A stretch of DNA of 64,000 bases from Camelimonas fluminis (GTDB taxonomy: Bacteria; Pseudomonadota; Alphaproteobacteria; Rhizobiales; Beijerinckiaceae). Shown piece after piece: positions 17,574-27,253 of the stretch (position 1 is its first letter; each line of letters begins with the position of its first letter). The position numbers were made by a program, and so were the translations under genes. The stretch covers positions 1-64,000 of the forward strand of contig NZ_BNCG01000012.1 of the NCBI RefSeq assembly GCF_014656355.1, given 5' to 3'. A model generated the notes under the pieces. It was not told where the DNA came from. It did no database searches and saw only the letters and a list, made by a program, of their open reading frames with translations.

Positions 17574-18011
17574 ATGATGAAACGGGTAGCATTGGCCGCG
17601 GTGATGTTGGGCGCGGCTATGGGTCTCGCGCATGCGGCGGACCACGAGATCAAAATGCTCAACAAGGGCGCCAAGGGCGTCATGGTGTTCGAGCCGGATT
17701 TCGTGCGGGCGACTGTTGGCGACACGGTCACCTTTATACCCACCGACAAGTCGCATGACGCAGGGTCCATCAAGGGAATGGAGCCGGCCGGAGCGGCGCC
17801 CTTCAAGGGCAAGATGAACGAAAAGCTGACTGTGAAGCTCGACGCCGATGGGCTCTACGGCGTCAAGTGCACGCCGCACTATGGCATGGGCATGGTGGCG
17901 CTGATTGCCGTCGGCAAACCCGTGAACCTGGATGAAGCCAAGGCCGTCAAGCACCCCGGCAAGGCCCAGAAAACCTTCGAGGCGCTTCTCGCCCAGGCCG
18001 CCGCGCCGTAA
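17574..18011 (+). CDS. pseudoazurin (type-1 copper electron donor)
   Basis: Periplasmic blue-copper protein of 145 residues that donates electrons to nitrite reductase. A signal peptide (MMKRVALAAVMLGAAMG, cleavage after AHA) is followed by the mature start ADHEIKMLNKG. Copper ligands are H61 (SHDAGS), C99, H102 and M107 in CTPHYGMGM, with pseudoazurin spacing. A GAGG site precedes ATG 17574 (ATG 17577 is the alternative). It is first in the denitrification operon downstream of the NNR box. Its presence beside a nitrite reductase carrying its own cupredoxin is notable. Confidence 0.95.
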   Translation: MMKRVALAAVMLGAAMGLAHAADHEIKMLNKGAKGVMVFEPDFVRATVGDTVTFIPTDKSHDAGSIKGMEPAGAAPFKGKMNEKLTVKLDADGLYGVKCTPHYGMGMVALIAVGKPVNLDEAKAVKHPGKAQKTFEALLAQAAAP

Positions 18012-18051
18012 ACCCGCGCGCGCGCGCCCGTAAGAAGCCGGAGGTATCAGC

Positions 18052-19236
18052 ATGCCTGTTCCGCGCACGCGACCGGACACCCTGCCGGCCCTGCTCTCTT
18101 ACGGGTTTCGACCATTCTTCCTGCTCGGCGCGCTCTACGCCGGGCTGGCGGTTCTGGTCTGGCTGCCCGTGTTACGGGGCGCGCTTGACACAGCGAGCCT
18201 GTTCGCGCCTCTCGACTGGCACAGCCATGAGATGCTGTATGGCTACCTCGCCGCCGTTCTCACCGGCTTTTTGCTGACCGCAATCCCCAACTGGACCGGG
18301 CGGCTGCCGGTGCAGGGCTACCCCCTGCTTGGCCTTGTGCTGCTCTGGATTGTGGGGCGGATCGCCGTTTTCTGCTCGGCCGCCATCGGCTGGCTGGCGA
18401 CAGCGGTCATCGACAGCGCCTTCCTCCTGGCGGTTATGGCGGCGGCGCTGATCGAGATCGTCAGCGGACGCAACTGGCGCAATCTGAAAGTCATCATTCC
18501 GGTCAGTATATTTGCCCTCGCCAATATCCTGTTCCATCTGGAGGCGCATTTCGCTGGTGCCTCCGACATCGCGCGCCGGCTTGGCGTCGGCGCAGCCATT
18601 GTCCTCGTCGTGCTGATCGGCGGACGCATTATTCCGAGTTTCACGCGCAACTGGCTGGCCCGCGAGAACCCGGGCAGACTCCCGGCCCCTGTCAGCCGGT
18701 TTGACATGGCGACGATCCTGCTGACGACCCTCAGCCTTGCCTTCTGGACACTGGCTCCAGGCGCCCTGGCGACAGCCTTGCTGCTGATTGCCGCCGCTGG
18801 GTTCAACGCTCTGCGGCTGGGGCGATGGGCCGGTTACCGGGCGTTGCGCGATCCGCTCGTCATCATTCTTCACCTTGGCTACGCCTTCGTTCCCGTCGGC
18901 CTGCTGCTTGTGGGCTGCCAGATACTGCACCCTGCGCGCCTTGCGCCGGCGATTGGCGTGCATGCCCTTGGCGCCGGAGCCATTGGCGTGATGACGCTGG
19001 CGGTGATGGTGCGCGCAACCCTCGGCCATACCGGCCGCCCCCTGCGCGCCGGCCTCACCGGATGCGCGGTCTTCGGCGCAATCGTGATCGCCGCGATCTT
19101 CCGCATCGTCGCCGCGCTGAACCTCACCGGCCCCTGGCTCATGGAGCTGAGCGGCGCCGTATGGGCCGCCGCCTTTATCGGCTTCGCCCTGTTTTATGGC
19201 GCCATGCTGCTCGGTCCGCGCCTGGAGCGCAGATGA
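18052..19236 (+). CDS. nnrS: NnrS family haem-copper membrane protein
   Basis: Polytopic inner-membrane protein of 394 residues with about 12 hydrophobic segments. The N-terminal YGFRPFFLLGALYAGLAVL and WHSHEMLYGYLAAVLTGFLLTAIPNWTG are the family signature. NnrS proteins are known from denitrifiers, where they relieve NO or nitrosative stress; the precise chemistry is not settled. It begins 40 nt after pseudoazurin with GGAGG upstream and ends 44 nt before the chosen nirK start. The stop codon overlaps an alternative in-frame ATG for nirK. Confidence 0.94.
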   Translation: MPVPRTRPDTLPALLSYGFRPFFLLGALYAGLAVLVWLPVLRGALDTASLFAPLDWHSHEMLYGYLAAVLTGFLLTAIPNWTGRLPVQGYPLLGLVLLWIVGRIAVFCSAAIGWLATAVIDSAFLLAVMAAALIEIVSGRNWRNLKVIIPVSIFALANILFHLEAHFAGASDIARRLGVGAAIVLVVLIGGRIIPSFTRNWLARENPGRLPAPVSRFDMATILLTTLSLAFWTLAPGALATALLLIAAAGFNALRLGRWAGYRALRDPLVIILHLGYAFVPVGLLLVGCQILHPARLAPAIGVHALGAGAIGVMTLAVMVRATLGHTGRPLRAGLTGCAVFGAIVIAAIFRIVAALNLTGPWLMELSGAVWAAAFIGFALFYGAMLLGPRLERR

Positions 19237-19280
19237 GCGCCATGGACCTTGAGACCCATGACCAGAAAGGAAACGCCACA

Positions 19281-20819
19281 ATGAGATTGCTACTTGTGAA
19301 TCATCCGGTCCGCGCTCCCTCCAGGCGCGCTGGTCTGCTGGCTCTCATCACCCTGTTGTTTGCAGCATTTGGCCTCGCCCCGGCGCTGGCCCAATCGCAC
19401 GCGCACGGCGCGCCAGAAAAAGCCGGACAAGCCAAAACGGCGCCGGCCAAGGTCGCTCCGGCCAAAGCGGCGGCGGAAAAGGCCAGTCCCGCGTCACAGG
19501 CAACGCCAAACCAGACGCCCCCGACCATCAGCTATCACACGCCGACGACCTTCACCCTGAAAACAGGAATCGCCGGGGGGCGCATGGTCTACATTGGCGT
19601 TGGCGGCGCCATTGAAGGCAAGATCAATCCGACGTTGATGGCGCATCAGGGCGAACTCATCCAGATCAACCTGATCAATGGCGAAGGCGCGGAGCACGAT
19701 ATCGTCGTCGACCAGTTTCCGGCCCGATCAGCCGTCGTGGTTGGCAAGAACGCATCGACAACCATATCCTTCCAGGCCAACAAACTCGGCGAGTTCGCCT
19801 ACTTCTGCTCAATCGCCGGTCACCGGCAGGCGGGCATGGAAGGCCTCGTCCAGGTGATGGCGGGCCCGCGAGAAACCATGGCCAGCGGCGGCGCCGACAT
19901 CGTGCGCGATCCGGCTGACCTGCCAGGCCCGATCGGCCAGCGGCCGTCGAAAACAGTCAGGGTCGATCTCGAAACAGCGGAACTGGTCGGACGTCTTGAT
20001 GACGGCTCCACCTATACTTACTGGACCTTCAATTCGAAGGTGCCGGGCCCGTTCCTGCGCGTGCGGGTCGGCGACATGGTTGAGGTGCACGTCAGGAATC
20101 CCGCCAACAGCGTCATGGCCCACTCCGTCGATTTCCATGCGGCGACTGGCCCGGGCGGCGGCGCCCACACCACGCAAACCGATCCAGGGGCCGAGACGGT
20201 CGTGACTTTCAGGGCGCTCAAGCCCGGCCTGTTCGTCTATCATTGCGCCACGCCCAGCGTCGCCCATCACATCACCAGCGGCATGTACGGTCTCATCCTC
20301 GTTGAGCCGGAAGGCGGCTTGCCCAGGGTTGACCGTGAATTCTACGTGATGCAGGGCGAGCTCTACACCACGGCGTCATTCGGAACCAACGGCATGCAGG
20401 AACTGGACTATGACAAGCTGATCTCGGAGAGGCCTGAGTATTTCCTGTTCAATGGCGCGGTCGGTTCGTTGACCAAAACGCATCCGCTTTACGCAAATGT
20501 CGGCGAAACGATCCGCATCTTTTTCGGCGTTGGCGGCCCAAACTTCACGTCATCGTTCCACGTCATTGGCGAGATCTTCGACAATGTCTACCCAATGGGC
20601 AGCGTTGAAGCCCCGCCGGTCAAAAGCGTGCAGACTGTCCTGGTGCCGCCGGGGGGCGCGACAATTGTCGACTTCAAGATCGATCGGGGCGGCAATTATG
20701 TGCTCGTAGATCACGCCCTGTCGCGCGCTGAACGCGGGCTGGCTGGCCACCTGATCGTCGATGGACCTGAAAACGACGCGATCATGCACGCCGGCCCGGC
20801 TGACGCGCCCGCGCGGTAG
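19281..20819 (+). CDS. nirK: copper nitrite reductase with N-terminal cupredoxin domain
   Basis: Periplasmic enzyme reducing nitrite to nitric oxide, 512 residues, far longer than classical NirK (about 340-380). A signal peptide (cleavage near APALAQ) and an Ala/Lys/Pro-rich linker (about residues 40-72) precede an extra plastocyanin-like domain with type-1 copper ligands H139, C176, H181 and M186. The two-domain NirK core follows: type-1 ligands H281, C322, H330, M335; type-2 ligands H286, H321, H427; catalytic D284 in VDFHAATG. This matches the Hyphomicrobium denitrificans tethered-donor type. ATG 19233 overlapping the nnrS stop is an alternative start, but 19281 begins a cleaner signal peptide. 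Confidence 0.95.
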   Translation: MRLLLVNHPVRAPSRRAGLLALITLLFAAFGLAPALAQSHAHGAPEKAGQAKTAPAKVAPAKAAAEKASPASQATPNQTPPTISYHTPTTFTLKTGIAGGRMVYIGVGGAIEGKINPTLMAHQGELIQINLINGEGAEHDIVVDQFPARSAVVVGKNASTTISFQANKLGEFAYFCSIAGHRQAGMEGLVQVMAGPRETMASGGADIVRDPADLPGPIGQRPSKTVRVDLETAELVGRLDDGSTYTYWTFNSKVPGPFLRVRVGDMVEVHVRNPANSVMAHSVDFHAATGPGGGAHTTQTDPGAETVVTFRALKPGLFVYHCATPSVAHHITSGMYGLILVEPEGGLPRVDREFYVMQGELYTTASFGTNGMQELDYDKLISERPEYFLFNGAVGSLTKTHPLYANVGETIRIFFGVGGPNFTSSFHVIGEIFDNVYPMGSVEAPPVKSVQTVLVPPGGATIVDFKIDRGGNYVLVDHALSRAERGLAGHLIVDGPENDAIMHAGPADAPAR

Positions 20820-21545
20820 TGCCGGTCGGAGAAACGCCTTTCACCGACAGCGCCCGCCACTCTGGTCCGGCGCACCTTGTGCGCAGTTCGCGCGCTCCTC
20901 CGCACTTGTTGCTCCGGCGATCCAGTGCGGGCCTGCGCTCATGACGGCGTCCGCGATGACAATCGCGGGCGCCCGCTCCGCTATTTGTGAAAACGCAACG
21001 ACGGCTTCCGGATTTTTTGCTGGTTCAATATGAGCGCCCGCGTTCAGCGGACTCGTTCTGAAACAGGACCACCGGATGACTGACCGCCTTGATCGTCGAA
21101 AAGCTGAAGCCAGTCATTGCTTGCGGGCGAACTGGCCGGCGCCGCTATTACTGCGGCGTCCTGAAAATAACTGTCGGGGCAACGTGGCGCCGCAACAGGC
21201 TGCGGTAGCGCCAATGATGAGCCGATGATGGCTGGAACATGACGCGTCGCCGGCATGGCCCGCTGGCGCATCGTCGTGGCTCCAGCGTCCGGAAACCCTC
21301 ATTTTTTCGCTGGGCGATTATATCGCATGGCGGCCGGCCGGGCGCTATTATACAAACAGTATATGTGTAGATAGGGGCGGGTTACACGGGCAACGTCACA
21401 GCACGAAGGGCCACCTTTGCGGAGGTCGCCAGGGTCAGCGCCGACCAGCCACGACTGGGCGGCGACCGGAATTCTGCGTTCTGATTGATGTAAATCTGAC
21501 AATCGCGCGAATACAAACGTGTAATCCAGGCTGGGGAACCGTTTC
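20820..21545. other. 726-nt intergenic region between nirK and ccoN
   Basis: No gene is recognised on either strand. The last 250 nt become AT-richer (near 21310-21375 and 21480-21530), as expected for a regulated promoter of the cbb3 operon. Confidence 0.4.
21485..21498 (+). promoter_or_regulatory. possible FNR/FixK half-conserved box upstream of ccoN
   Basis: TTGAT-GTAA-ATCTG keeps the left half of the TTGAT-N4-ATCAA anaerobox and three bases of the right half. Its centre is about 54 nt before the ccoN start codon, so a class II start would leave a very short leader. cco operons are typically FixK/Fnr-controlled, but this match is weak. Confidence 0.35.
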
Positions 21546-23168
21546 ATGAAGTACGGAACAGAGATCGTATTCTCTGCAATACTCACCCTCATAGCCCTGT
21601 TGGGCGCCGCTTTCGCGGTCGACGATGCGTTCCGCTATCACATGCTGATTGCGGTCGTCCTGCTCGGCGGTTTCACCATCGCCCTGATGCGGAAAGAGGA
21701 TTTCGTACCCGCGGGGCCGGTTGACGACACCAGATATATGGATGGGCCCATCCGTTATGGCGTCATCGCCACGGTGTTCTGGGGCGTCGTCGGCTTTCTC
21801 GCCGGCGTGCTCGTCGCCGCGCAGCTGGCCTTCCCCGACCTCAACCTTGAGCCCTGGCTGAATTTCGGCCGTCTGCGGCCGCTGCATACGTCCGGCGTCG
21901 TGTTCGCCTTCGGCGGCAACATCCTGATCGCCAGCTCGTTCTATGTGGTGCAACGGACCTGCCGGACGCGCCTGTTCGGCGGCAACCTCGCCTGGTTCGT
22001 TTTCTGGGGTTACCAGCTGTTCATCGTCATGGCGGCGACCGGCTATCTGCTGGGCATCACCCAGTCGCGCGAGTACGCGGAGCCGGAGTGGTACGTCGAC
22101 CTGTGGCTGACGATCGTCTGGGTGGTTTACCTGTTCATCTTCATGGGGACCGTGCTGCGGCGCAAGGAACCGCACATCTACGTCGCCAACTGGTTCTACA
22201 TGTCGTTCATCATCACGATTGCGATGCTGCACGTGCTGAACAATCTGGCCGTGCCGGTTTCGTTTGTCGGCTCGAAGAGCTACTCGGCCTTCTCCGGCGT
22301 GCAGGATGCGGTCACCCAGTGGTGGTACGGGCATAACGCGGTCGCGTTCTTCCTGACGATCCCGTTCCTGGCGATGATGTATTACTTCGTGCCGAAGCAG
22401 GTGAACCGGCCGATCTATTCCTATCGCCTGTCAATCGTTCACTTCTGGTCGATCATCTTCCTCTACATCTGGGCCGGCCCGCACCATCTGCACTACACGG
22501 CGGTTCCGGACTGGGCGCAAACGCTCGGCATGGTGTTCTCGATCATGCTCTGGATGCCTTCATGGGGCGGCATGATCAATGGCCTGATGACGCTTTCAGG
22601 TCGCTGGGACCTGATCCGCACCGATCCGATCGTGCGTCTGATGGTGGCGGCGATCGCCTTCTATGGCATGGCGACCTTCGAGGGGCCGATGCTGTCGATC
22701 AAGTCGGTCAACGCGCTCTCGCACTACACTGACTGGACCATTGCTCACGTTCACGCCGGCGCCCTGGGCTGGAACGGCATGATCACCTTCGCCGCCGTAT
22801 ACTTCCTGACGCCGAAGCTGTGGGGTCGCGAGCGGCTTTATTCGGTCCGCATGGTCAACTGGCACTTCTGGCTGGCGACGCTGGGCATCGTGCTCTACGC
22901 CTCCTCGATGTGGGTGTCGGGCATCATGCAGGGCCTGATGTGGCGCGAGTACGACTCGCAGGGCTTCCTAGTCTACTCGTTCGTGGAAACCGTCGCCGCC
23001 ATGCACCCCTATTACGTGATGCGCGTTACCGGCGGGCTGTTCTATCTCACCGGCGGCTTCCTCATGGCGTGGAACGTTTATCAGACCATCCGGGGACGGG
23101 TGCGCGACGAGACCCCCATGGGGGCTCCGGCGCCAGCCGCCGGCGCCGCCGTGCAGCCGGCTGAGTGA
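21546..23168 (+). CDS. ccoN: cbb3-type cytochrome c oxidase subunit I
   Basis: Catalytic haem-copper subunit of the high-affinity terminal oxidase, 540 residues. It has twelve or more membrane segments and His ligands in [42 protein letters not shown] and [13 protein letters not shown]. It reduces O2 to water at the binuclear centre with proton pumping, suited to microaerobic growth. It begins a tightly spaced ccoNOQP operon. The C-terminus ends in an Ala/Pro-rich cytoplasmic tail. Confidence 0.97.
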   Translation: MKYGTEIVFSAILTLIALLGAAFAVDDAFRYHMLIAVVLLGGFTIALMRKEDFVPAGPVDDTRYMDGPIRYGVIATVFWGVVGFLAGVLVAAQLAFPDLNLEPWLNFGRLRPLHTSGVVFAFGGNILIASSFYVVQRTCRTRLFGGNLAWFVFWGYQLFIVMAATGYLLGITQSREYAEPEWYVDLWLTIVWVVYLFIFMGTVLRRKEPHIYVANWFYMSFIITIAMLHVLNNLAVPVSFVGSKSYSAFSGVQDAVTQWWYGHNAVAFFLTIPFLAMMYYFVPKQVNRPIYSYRLSIVHFWSIIFLYIWAGPHHLHYTAVPDWAQTLGMVFSIMLWMPSWGGMINGLMTLSGRWDLIRTDPIVRLMVAAIAFYGMATFEGPMLSIKSVNALSHYTDWTIAHVHAGALGWNGMITFAAVYFLTPKLWGRERLYSVRMVNWHFWLATLGIVLYASSMWVSGIMQGLMWREYDSQGFLVYSFVETVAAMHPYYVMRVTGGLFYLTGGFLMAWNVYQTIRGRVRDETPMGAPAPAAGAAVQPAE

Positions 23169-23180
23169 GGAGTGAAATCC

Positions 23181-23912
23181 ATGTCATTTTTGAAGCGTCA
23201 CTCCCGACTCGAAAAGAACGCCACCCTGCTGCTGATCATGTCGCTGCTCGTGGTGACGGTCGGCGGCATCGTCGAGATCGCGCCGCTGTTCTACCTGCAG
23301 AACACGGTCGAGAAGGTGAAGGGCATGCGGCCCTACACTCCGCTGGAGCTTGCCGGCCGCGACATCTACATCCGCGAGGGCTGCTATGCCTGCCATTCGC
23401 AGATGATCCGCCCGTTCCGCGACGAGGTTGAGCGCTACGGCCACTACAGCCTCGCGGCGGAGTCGATGTACGACCACTCGTTCCAGTGGGGGTCGAAGCG
23501 CACTGGCCCCGACCTGGCGCGCGTCGGCCAGCGCTATTCCAACGAATGGCACGTCCAGCACCTGATCGAGCCGCGCGCCGTGGTGCCGGAATCGGTGATG
23601 CCGAGCTACGCCTTCCTGAAGGACAGGCCGCTCGACACGAAGGGAATTGCGGCGCACCTCATCGCCAATCGCCGGGTGGGCGTGCCGTACACGGACGAGA
23701 TGATCGCCAACGCCGAAGCCGACATGAAGGCCCAGGCCGATCCTGACGCCGATGTCAGCGGGCTGGAAGCCCGCTATCCGAAGGCCCGGGCGGCGAATTT
23801 CGACGGCAACAAACAGGCGCTGACCGAAATGGACGCCATGGTTGCTTATCTCCAGATGCTCGGCACGCTGGTCGATTTCTCGACCTATGACGAAGCCGCC
23901 GGCCGCCGCTGA
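23181..23912 (+). CDS. ccoO: cbb3-type oxidase subunit II, mono-haem cytochrome c
   Basis: Membrane-anchored cytochrome c of 243 residues that passes electrons into CcoN. One N-terminal membrane helix ([22 protein letters not shown]) is followed by the haem site [12 protein letters not shown], and a distal methionine is likely in [16 protein letters not shown] 23181 follows GAGGAG; an in-frame GTG at 23172 is the alternative. Gap to ccoN is 12 nt. Confidence 0.96.
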   Translation: MSFLKRHSRLEKNATLLLIMSLLVVTVGGIVEIAPLFYLQNTVEKVKGMRPYTPLELAGRDIYIREGCYACHSQMIRPFRDEVERYGHYSLAAESMYDHSFQWGSKRTGPDLARVGQRYSNEWHVQHLIEPRAVVPESVMPSYAFLKDRPLDTKGIAAHLIANRRVGVPYTDEMIANAEADMKAQADPDADVSGLEARYPKARAANFDGNKQALTEMDAMVAYLQMLGTLVDFSTYDEAAGRR

Positions 23913-23923
23913 GGGGAAGGGAC

Positions 23924-24076
23924 ATGGAAACCTATACCGCTATGCGTCACATGGCCGACAGCTGGGGCCTGCTGGCTATGGTGCTGTTCTTCGTCGGCGC
24001 TGTGACTTTCGCATTCCGTCCTGGCAGTCGGGCTCTCTCAGACGACGCCGCCCGTATTCCATTCAAGGACGAGTGA
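23924..24076 (+). CDS. ccoQ: cbb3-type oxidase subunit CcoQ
   Basis: A 50-residue single-span membrane protein (METYTAMRHMADSWG then LLAMVLFFVGAVTFAF, then a short polar tail ending PFKDE). CcoQ stabilises the association of CcoP with the CcoNO core. It lies 11 nt after ccoO, overlaps neither neighbour, and its stop is 1 nt before the ccoP ATG. GAGGGGAAGG upstream is the ribosome site. Confidence 0.93.
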   Translation: METYTAMRHMADSWGLLAMVLFFVGAVTFAFRPGSRALSDDAARIPFKDE

Positions 24077-24077
24077 C

Positions 24078-24947
24078 ATGAGCGAAAAGCAGATCGATGA
24101 AATTTCGGGCGTTTCGACCACCGGCCATGAATGGGACGGCATCAAGGAACTCGACAACCCGATGCCGCGCTGGTGGCTGATTGTCTATTACGCGACGGTC
24201 GTCTGGGCGGCGGCCTATGTGATCGCCTACCCGGCGTGGCCGCTCATCAGCAAGGCGACGACCGGCCTGCTTGGCTATTCCAGCCGTGGCGAGATCAGGC
24301 AGGAACTGGATGCGGCGAAGGCGGCCAAGGCCGGCTATATCGCTGAAATCAACGCCAAAACAGTTGAGCAGATTCTCGCTGATGAGAAACTGCGCACCTT
24401 CGCCGCCGCCGCCGGTGCCGCCGCATTCAAGGTGAATTGCGTGCAGTGTCATGGCTCCGGCGCGCAGGGCTCCCCCGGCTATCCGAACCTGAACGACGAC
24501 GAATGGCTGTGGGGCGGCAAACCCGAGGACATTCGCAAGACCATCGCCCACGGCGTCCGCTTTGCCGAGGACAAGGACACCCGCATGTCGGAAATGCCGG
24601 CGTTCGGCGGCATGCTGGAGCCGAAGCAGATCACGCAGGTCGCGTCCTATGTTGTGTCGCTTTCTGGCAAGGCCGGAGACGCCACCGCCGCAGACCTGTC
24701 CGCCGGCAAGGAAATCTTCGCCCAGAACTGCGCCGCCTGCCACGGCGCCGATGGCAAGGGCAACCGGGAGATGGGGGCGCCCAACCTGACGGACGCCATC
24801 TGGTTCTACGGTTCGACGCCGGAAGCAATCGCCGCGCAGATCAGGGCGCCGAAACACGGCGTCATGCCCGCATGGAGCGCGCGTCTCGGCGACGTCACCG
24901 TCAAGGAACTGGCTGTCTATGTTCACTCGCTCGGAGGTGGCGAATAA
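24078..24947 (+). CDS. ccoP: cbb3-type oxidase subunit III, di-haem cytochrome c
   Basis: Membrane-anchored di-haem subunit of 289 residues that takes electrons from soluble cytochromes. It opens with the conserved EWDGIKELDNPMPRWWL before the membrane helix, and carries CVQCHGSG and CAACHGADG haem-binding motifs in two tandem cytochrome c domains. It closes the ccoNOQP operon; a hairpin follows at 24971. Confidence 0.97.
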   Translation: MSEKQIDEISGVSTTGHEWDGIKELDNPMPRWWLIVYYATVVWAAAYVIAYPAWPLISKATTGLLGYSSRGEIRQELDAAKAAKAGYIAEINAKTVEQILADEKLRTFAAAAGAAAFKVNCVQCHGSGAQGSPGYPNLNDDEWLWGGKPEDIRKTIAHGVRFAEDKDTRMSEMPAFGGMLEPKQITQVASYVVSLSGKAGDATAADLSAGKEIFAQNCAACHGADGKGNREMGAPNLTDAIWFYGSTPEAIAAQIRAPKHGVMPAWSARLGDVTVKELAVYVHSLGGGE

Positions 24948-24970
24948 AGCGGCGGCGTTGACGCCTGAAA

Positions 24971-24995
24971 GCGATGGCCACGCACAGGCCATCGC
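24971..24995 (+). terminator. hairpin after ccoP
   Basis: GCGATGGCC pairs with GGCCATCGC around a 7-nt loop. No T-tract follows, so it may only attenuate between ccoNOQP and ccoGHIS or protect the 3' end. Confidence 0.55.
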
Positions 24996-25021
24996 CAGCC
25001 GGCGTCCATATCTGGTGGAGC

Positions 25022-25075
25022 GAATTTGACATTTGCATCCGGCTTCACGTCATGCGGCGAGCAAATGCCAGATTC
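25022..25075. repeat. dispersed palindromic element, copy 1
   Basis: Left arm GAATTTGACATTTGC, 24-nt loop ending GTCATGCGGCGA, right arm GCAAATGCCAGATTC. The same element, with perfect arms and the same loop length, occurs at 36376. Here the right arm carries two substitutions. Confidence 0.8.
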
Positions 25076-25202
25076 ATGAGTTGCCAGTGGTTTTCCTGAT
25101 TCCGACGTGCGCCCCGCCACCCTGAATCGCGGGATGCGCATGTCGGAGCCGAACCACAGGAGACTGACCGGCGTTCCTGCGAACGCTGCGGGAGGCATGG
25201 CG

Positions 25203-26765
25203 ATGCGCGAAGCGTCGGAAGTTGAAACATTTGACGCAACAGCGGTGAACTCGGCGCGGGTGCGCCAACCGCTCTATACGGCGCGCAAGAAGATCTTCCC
25301 CAAGCGCGCAGAGGGCCGCTTCCGGCGCTTCAAGTGGATCGTCATGCTGATTACGCTTGGCGTTTACTACCTGACGCCATGGATTCGCTGGAACCGCGGG
25401 CCATACGCGCCGGATCAGGGCGTGCTCGTCGATCTCGCCAACCGGCGTTTCTATTTCTTTCCGATCGAAATCTGGCCGCAGGAATTCTATTTTGTCGCCG
25501 GTCTGCTCATCATGGCGGGCTTCGGGCTATTTCTGCTCACCTCCACGGTCGGGCGCGCCTGGTGCGGCTATACCTGCCCGCAGACTGTCTGGGTCGACCT
25601 GTTCCTGGTGGTCGAGCGCGCCATTGAAGGCGAGCGCAACGCCCGCATCAAGCTCGACGCCGCGCCATGGTCGGCCAGCAAACTGTTCAAGCGCGTCACC
25701 AAGCACGCCATCTGGCTGCTGATCGCGGTGCTGACAGGCGGCGCATGGATTTTCTATTTCGCCGACGCGCCAACCCTGGCGCGCGAACTGGCCACCGGCC
25801 AGGCCGAGCCAGTCGCCTACATGACCATCGCGATCCTCACCGGCACGACCTATGTGTTCGGCGGACTGATGCGCGAGCAGGTGTGCACCTACATGTGCCC
25901 ATGGCCGCGCATCCAGGCGGCGATGCTCGACGAAAATTCGCTGACCGTCACCTATAACGACTGGCGCGGCGAGCCGCGCTCGCGCCACTCCAAGAAGGCG
26001 GCGGCAGCGGGACAGGTGGTGGGCGATTGCGTTGACTGCAACGCCTGCGTCGCCGTCTGCCCGATGGGCATCGACATCCGCGACGGGCAACAGCTCGAAT
26101 GCATTACCTGCGCTCTCTGCATCGACGCCTGTGACAGCGTTATGGACAAGATCGGCAAGGAACGCGGCCTGATCTCCTATGCAACCCTGGCGGAATATGA
26201 ATCCAACAGGCTGCTGGCGACAGCCGGCGGCGCCTCCGCCATCGATCCGCGACGCGTGCGCGACGCCAACGGCAAGCTGTCCGACAAGGTCGCGACCTTC
26301 CATCTGAAGAAGCTGCTGCGACCGCGCAACCTGATTTATTTCGCCGCCTGGTCGGCCGTGGGTCTTGGCCTCATCTATGCCCTGCTCACCCGCGAGCGGC
26401 TGCAGGTGAACGTGCTGGCCGACCGCAATCCGCAGTTTGTCGTCCTATCCGACGGTTCGATCCGCAACGGCTACACCGTCAAGCTGCTCAACATGATCCC
26501 CGAGCCGCGCACCTTCACGGTGACGCTTGAAAACCTGCCGGGCGCGGATATGAACGTCGTTGGCATGGACCACCCGGCCGGACGCGCCTTCTCTGTCGAG
26601 GTCGAACCCGACAAGCTGAGAACGCTCAAGGTTTTCGTACGTCAGCCGCATGACAGCATCGCCGGCCCGAAACAGTCCTTCCGGTTCGTTGTCCAGGACA
26701 CGGCGAGCCAGGAGAGCGCCCGGTATGAAGCGACCTTCGATGCACCAGTGGAGCCCATCAGATGA
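25203..26765 (+). CDS. ccoG: cytochrome c oxidase accessory protein CcoG (FixG/RdxA)
   Basis: Polytopic iron-sulfur protein for cbb3 maturation, thought to reduce copper during assembly. Conserved LYTARKKIFPKRAEG opens the homologous part; hydrophobic segments follow. Two ferredoxin-type cluster motifs (CVDCNACVAVCPMG and CITCALCIDACDSV) sit mid-protein, and a periplasmic immunoglobulin-like C-terminal domain ends the chain. The frame extends to 25107; ATG 25203 is preferred because GGGAGG lies 7 nt before it, giving 520 residues. ATG 25140 is the main alternative. Confidence 0.94.
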   Translation: MREASEVETFDATAVNSARVRQPLYTARKKIFPKRAEGRFRRFKWIVMLITLGVYYLTPWIRWNRGPYAPDQGVLVDLANRRFYFFPIEIWPQEFYFVAGLLIMAGFGLFLLTSTVGRAWCGYTCPQTVWVDLFLVVERAIEGERNARIKLDAAPWSASKLFKRVTKHAIWLLIAVLTGGAWIFYFADAPTLARELATGQAEPVAYMTIAILTGTTYVFGGLMREQVCTYMCPWPRIQAAMLDENSLTVTYNDWRGEPRSRHSKKAAAAGQVVGDCVDCNACVAVCPMGIDIRDGQQLECITCALCIDACDSVMDKIGKERGLISYATLAEYESNRLLATAGGASAIDPRRVRDANGKLSDKVATFHLKKLLRPRNLIYFAAWSAVGLGLIYALLTRERLQVNVLADRNPQFVVLSDGSIRNGYTVKLLNMIPEPRTFTVTLENLPGADMNVVGMDHPAGRAFSVEVEPDKLRTLKVFVRQPHDSIAGPKQSFRFVVQDTASQESARYEATFDAPVEPIR

Positions 26766-27253
26766 GCCCGGCGCGTAACCGCGAACTCACAGGCCGGCAT
26801 GTCCTGGTGATCATGCTGGCGTTCTTCGGCGTCATCATTGCGGTGAACCTGACCAACGCATTTCTCGCCAGCCGGAGCTGGACAGGATCCGTGGCGGAAA
26901 ACACCCATGTGGCGAGCCAGCAATTCAATGCGAAGGCCGCGGAGGCGCGCGCCCAGGCGGCGCTCGGCTGGAAATCCCGCATGTCCATTGCTGACGGAAA
27001 AATCAGCTACTGGCTGACCGACGCGGCGGGCAAGCCCATCCGCGCAAAAACCGCAACGGCGAACGTGCGGCGCCCAACCTACGCCTCTGAAGACCAGAGC
27101 GTCGCGCTGACACTGCAACCGGACGGCGCGCTCGCGGCTCCGGTCCATCTGCGGGACGGGCTCTGGAGCATCGAAATCCTTGCTGACGTGGGTCTGGAGG
27201 CTCCCTATCGCGATACGCGCCGCCTGACGCTAAGCAATGGCGCAATCCAATGA
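26762..27253 (+). CDS. ccoH: FixH family protein
   Basis: Small membrane-anchored protein of 163 residues with one N-terminal helix (HVLVIMLAFFGVIIAVNLTNAFLA) and a periplasmic domain, required for cbb3 assembly. Its ATGA start overlaps the ccoG stop by 4 nt and its end overlaps ccoI, so the genes are translationally coupled. Confidence 0.93.
   Translation: MSPARNRELTGRHVLVIMLAFFGVIIAVNLTNAFLASRSWTGSVAENTHVASQQFNAKAAEARAQAALGWKSRMSIADGKISYWLTDAAGKPIRAKTATANVRRPTYASEDQSVALTLQPDGALAAPVHLRDGLWSIEILADVGLEAPYRDTRRLTLSNGAIQ

Noticed and set aside
20820-21545. Several 60-90 codon frames between nirK and ccoN
   Set aside because: None has a ribosome site or recognisable composition on either strand.
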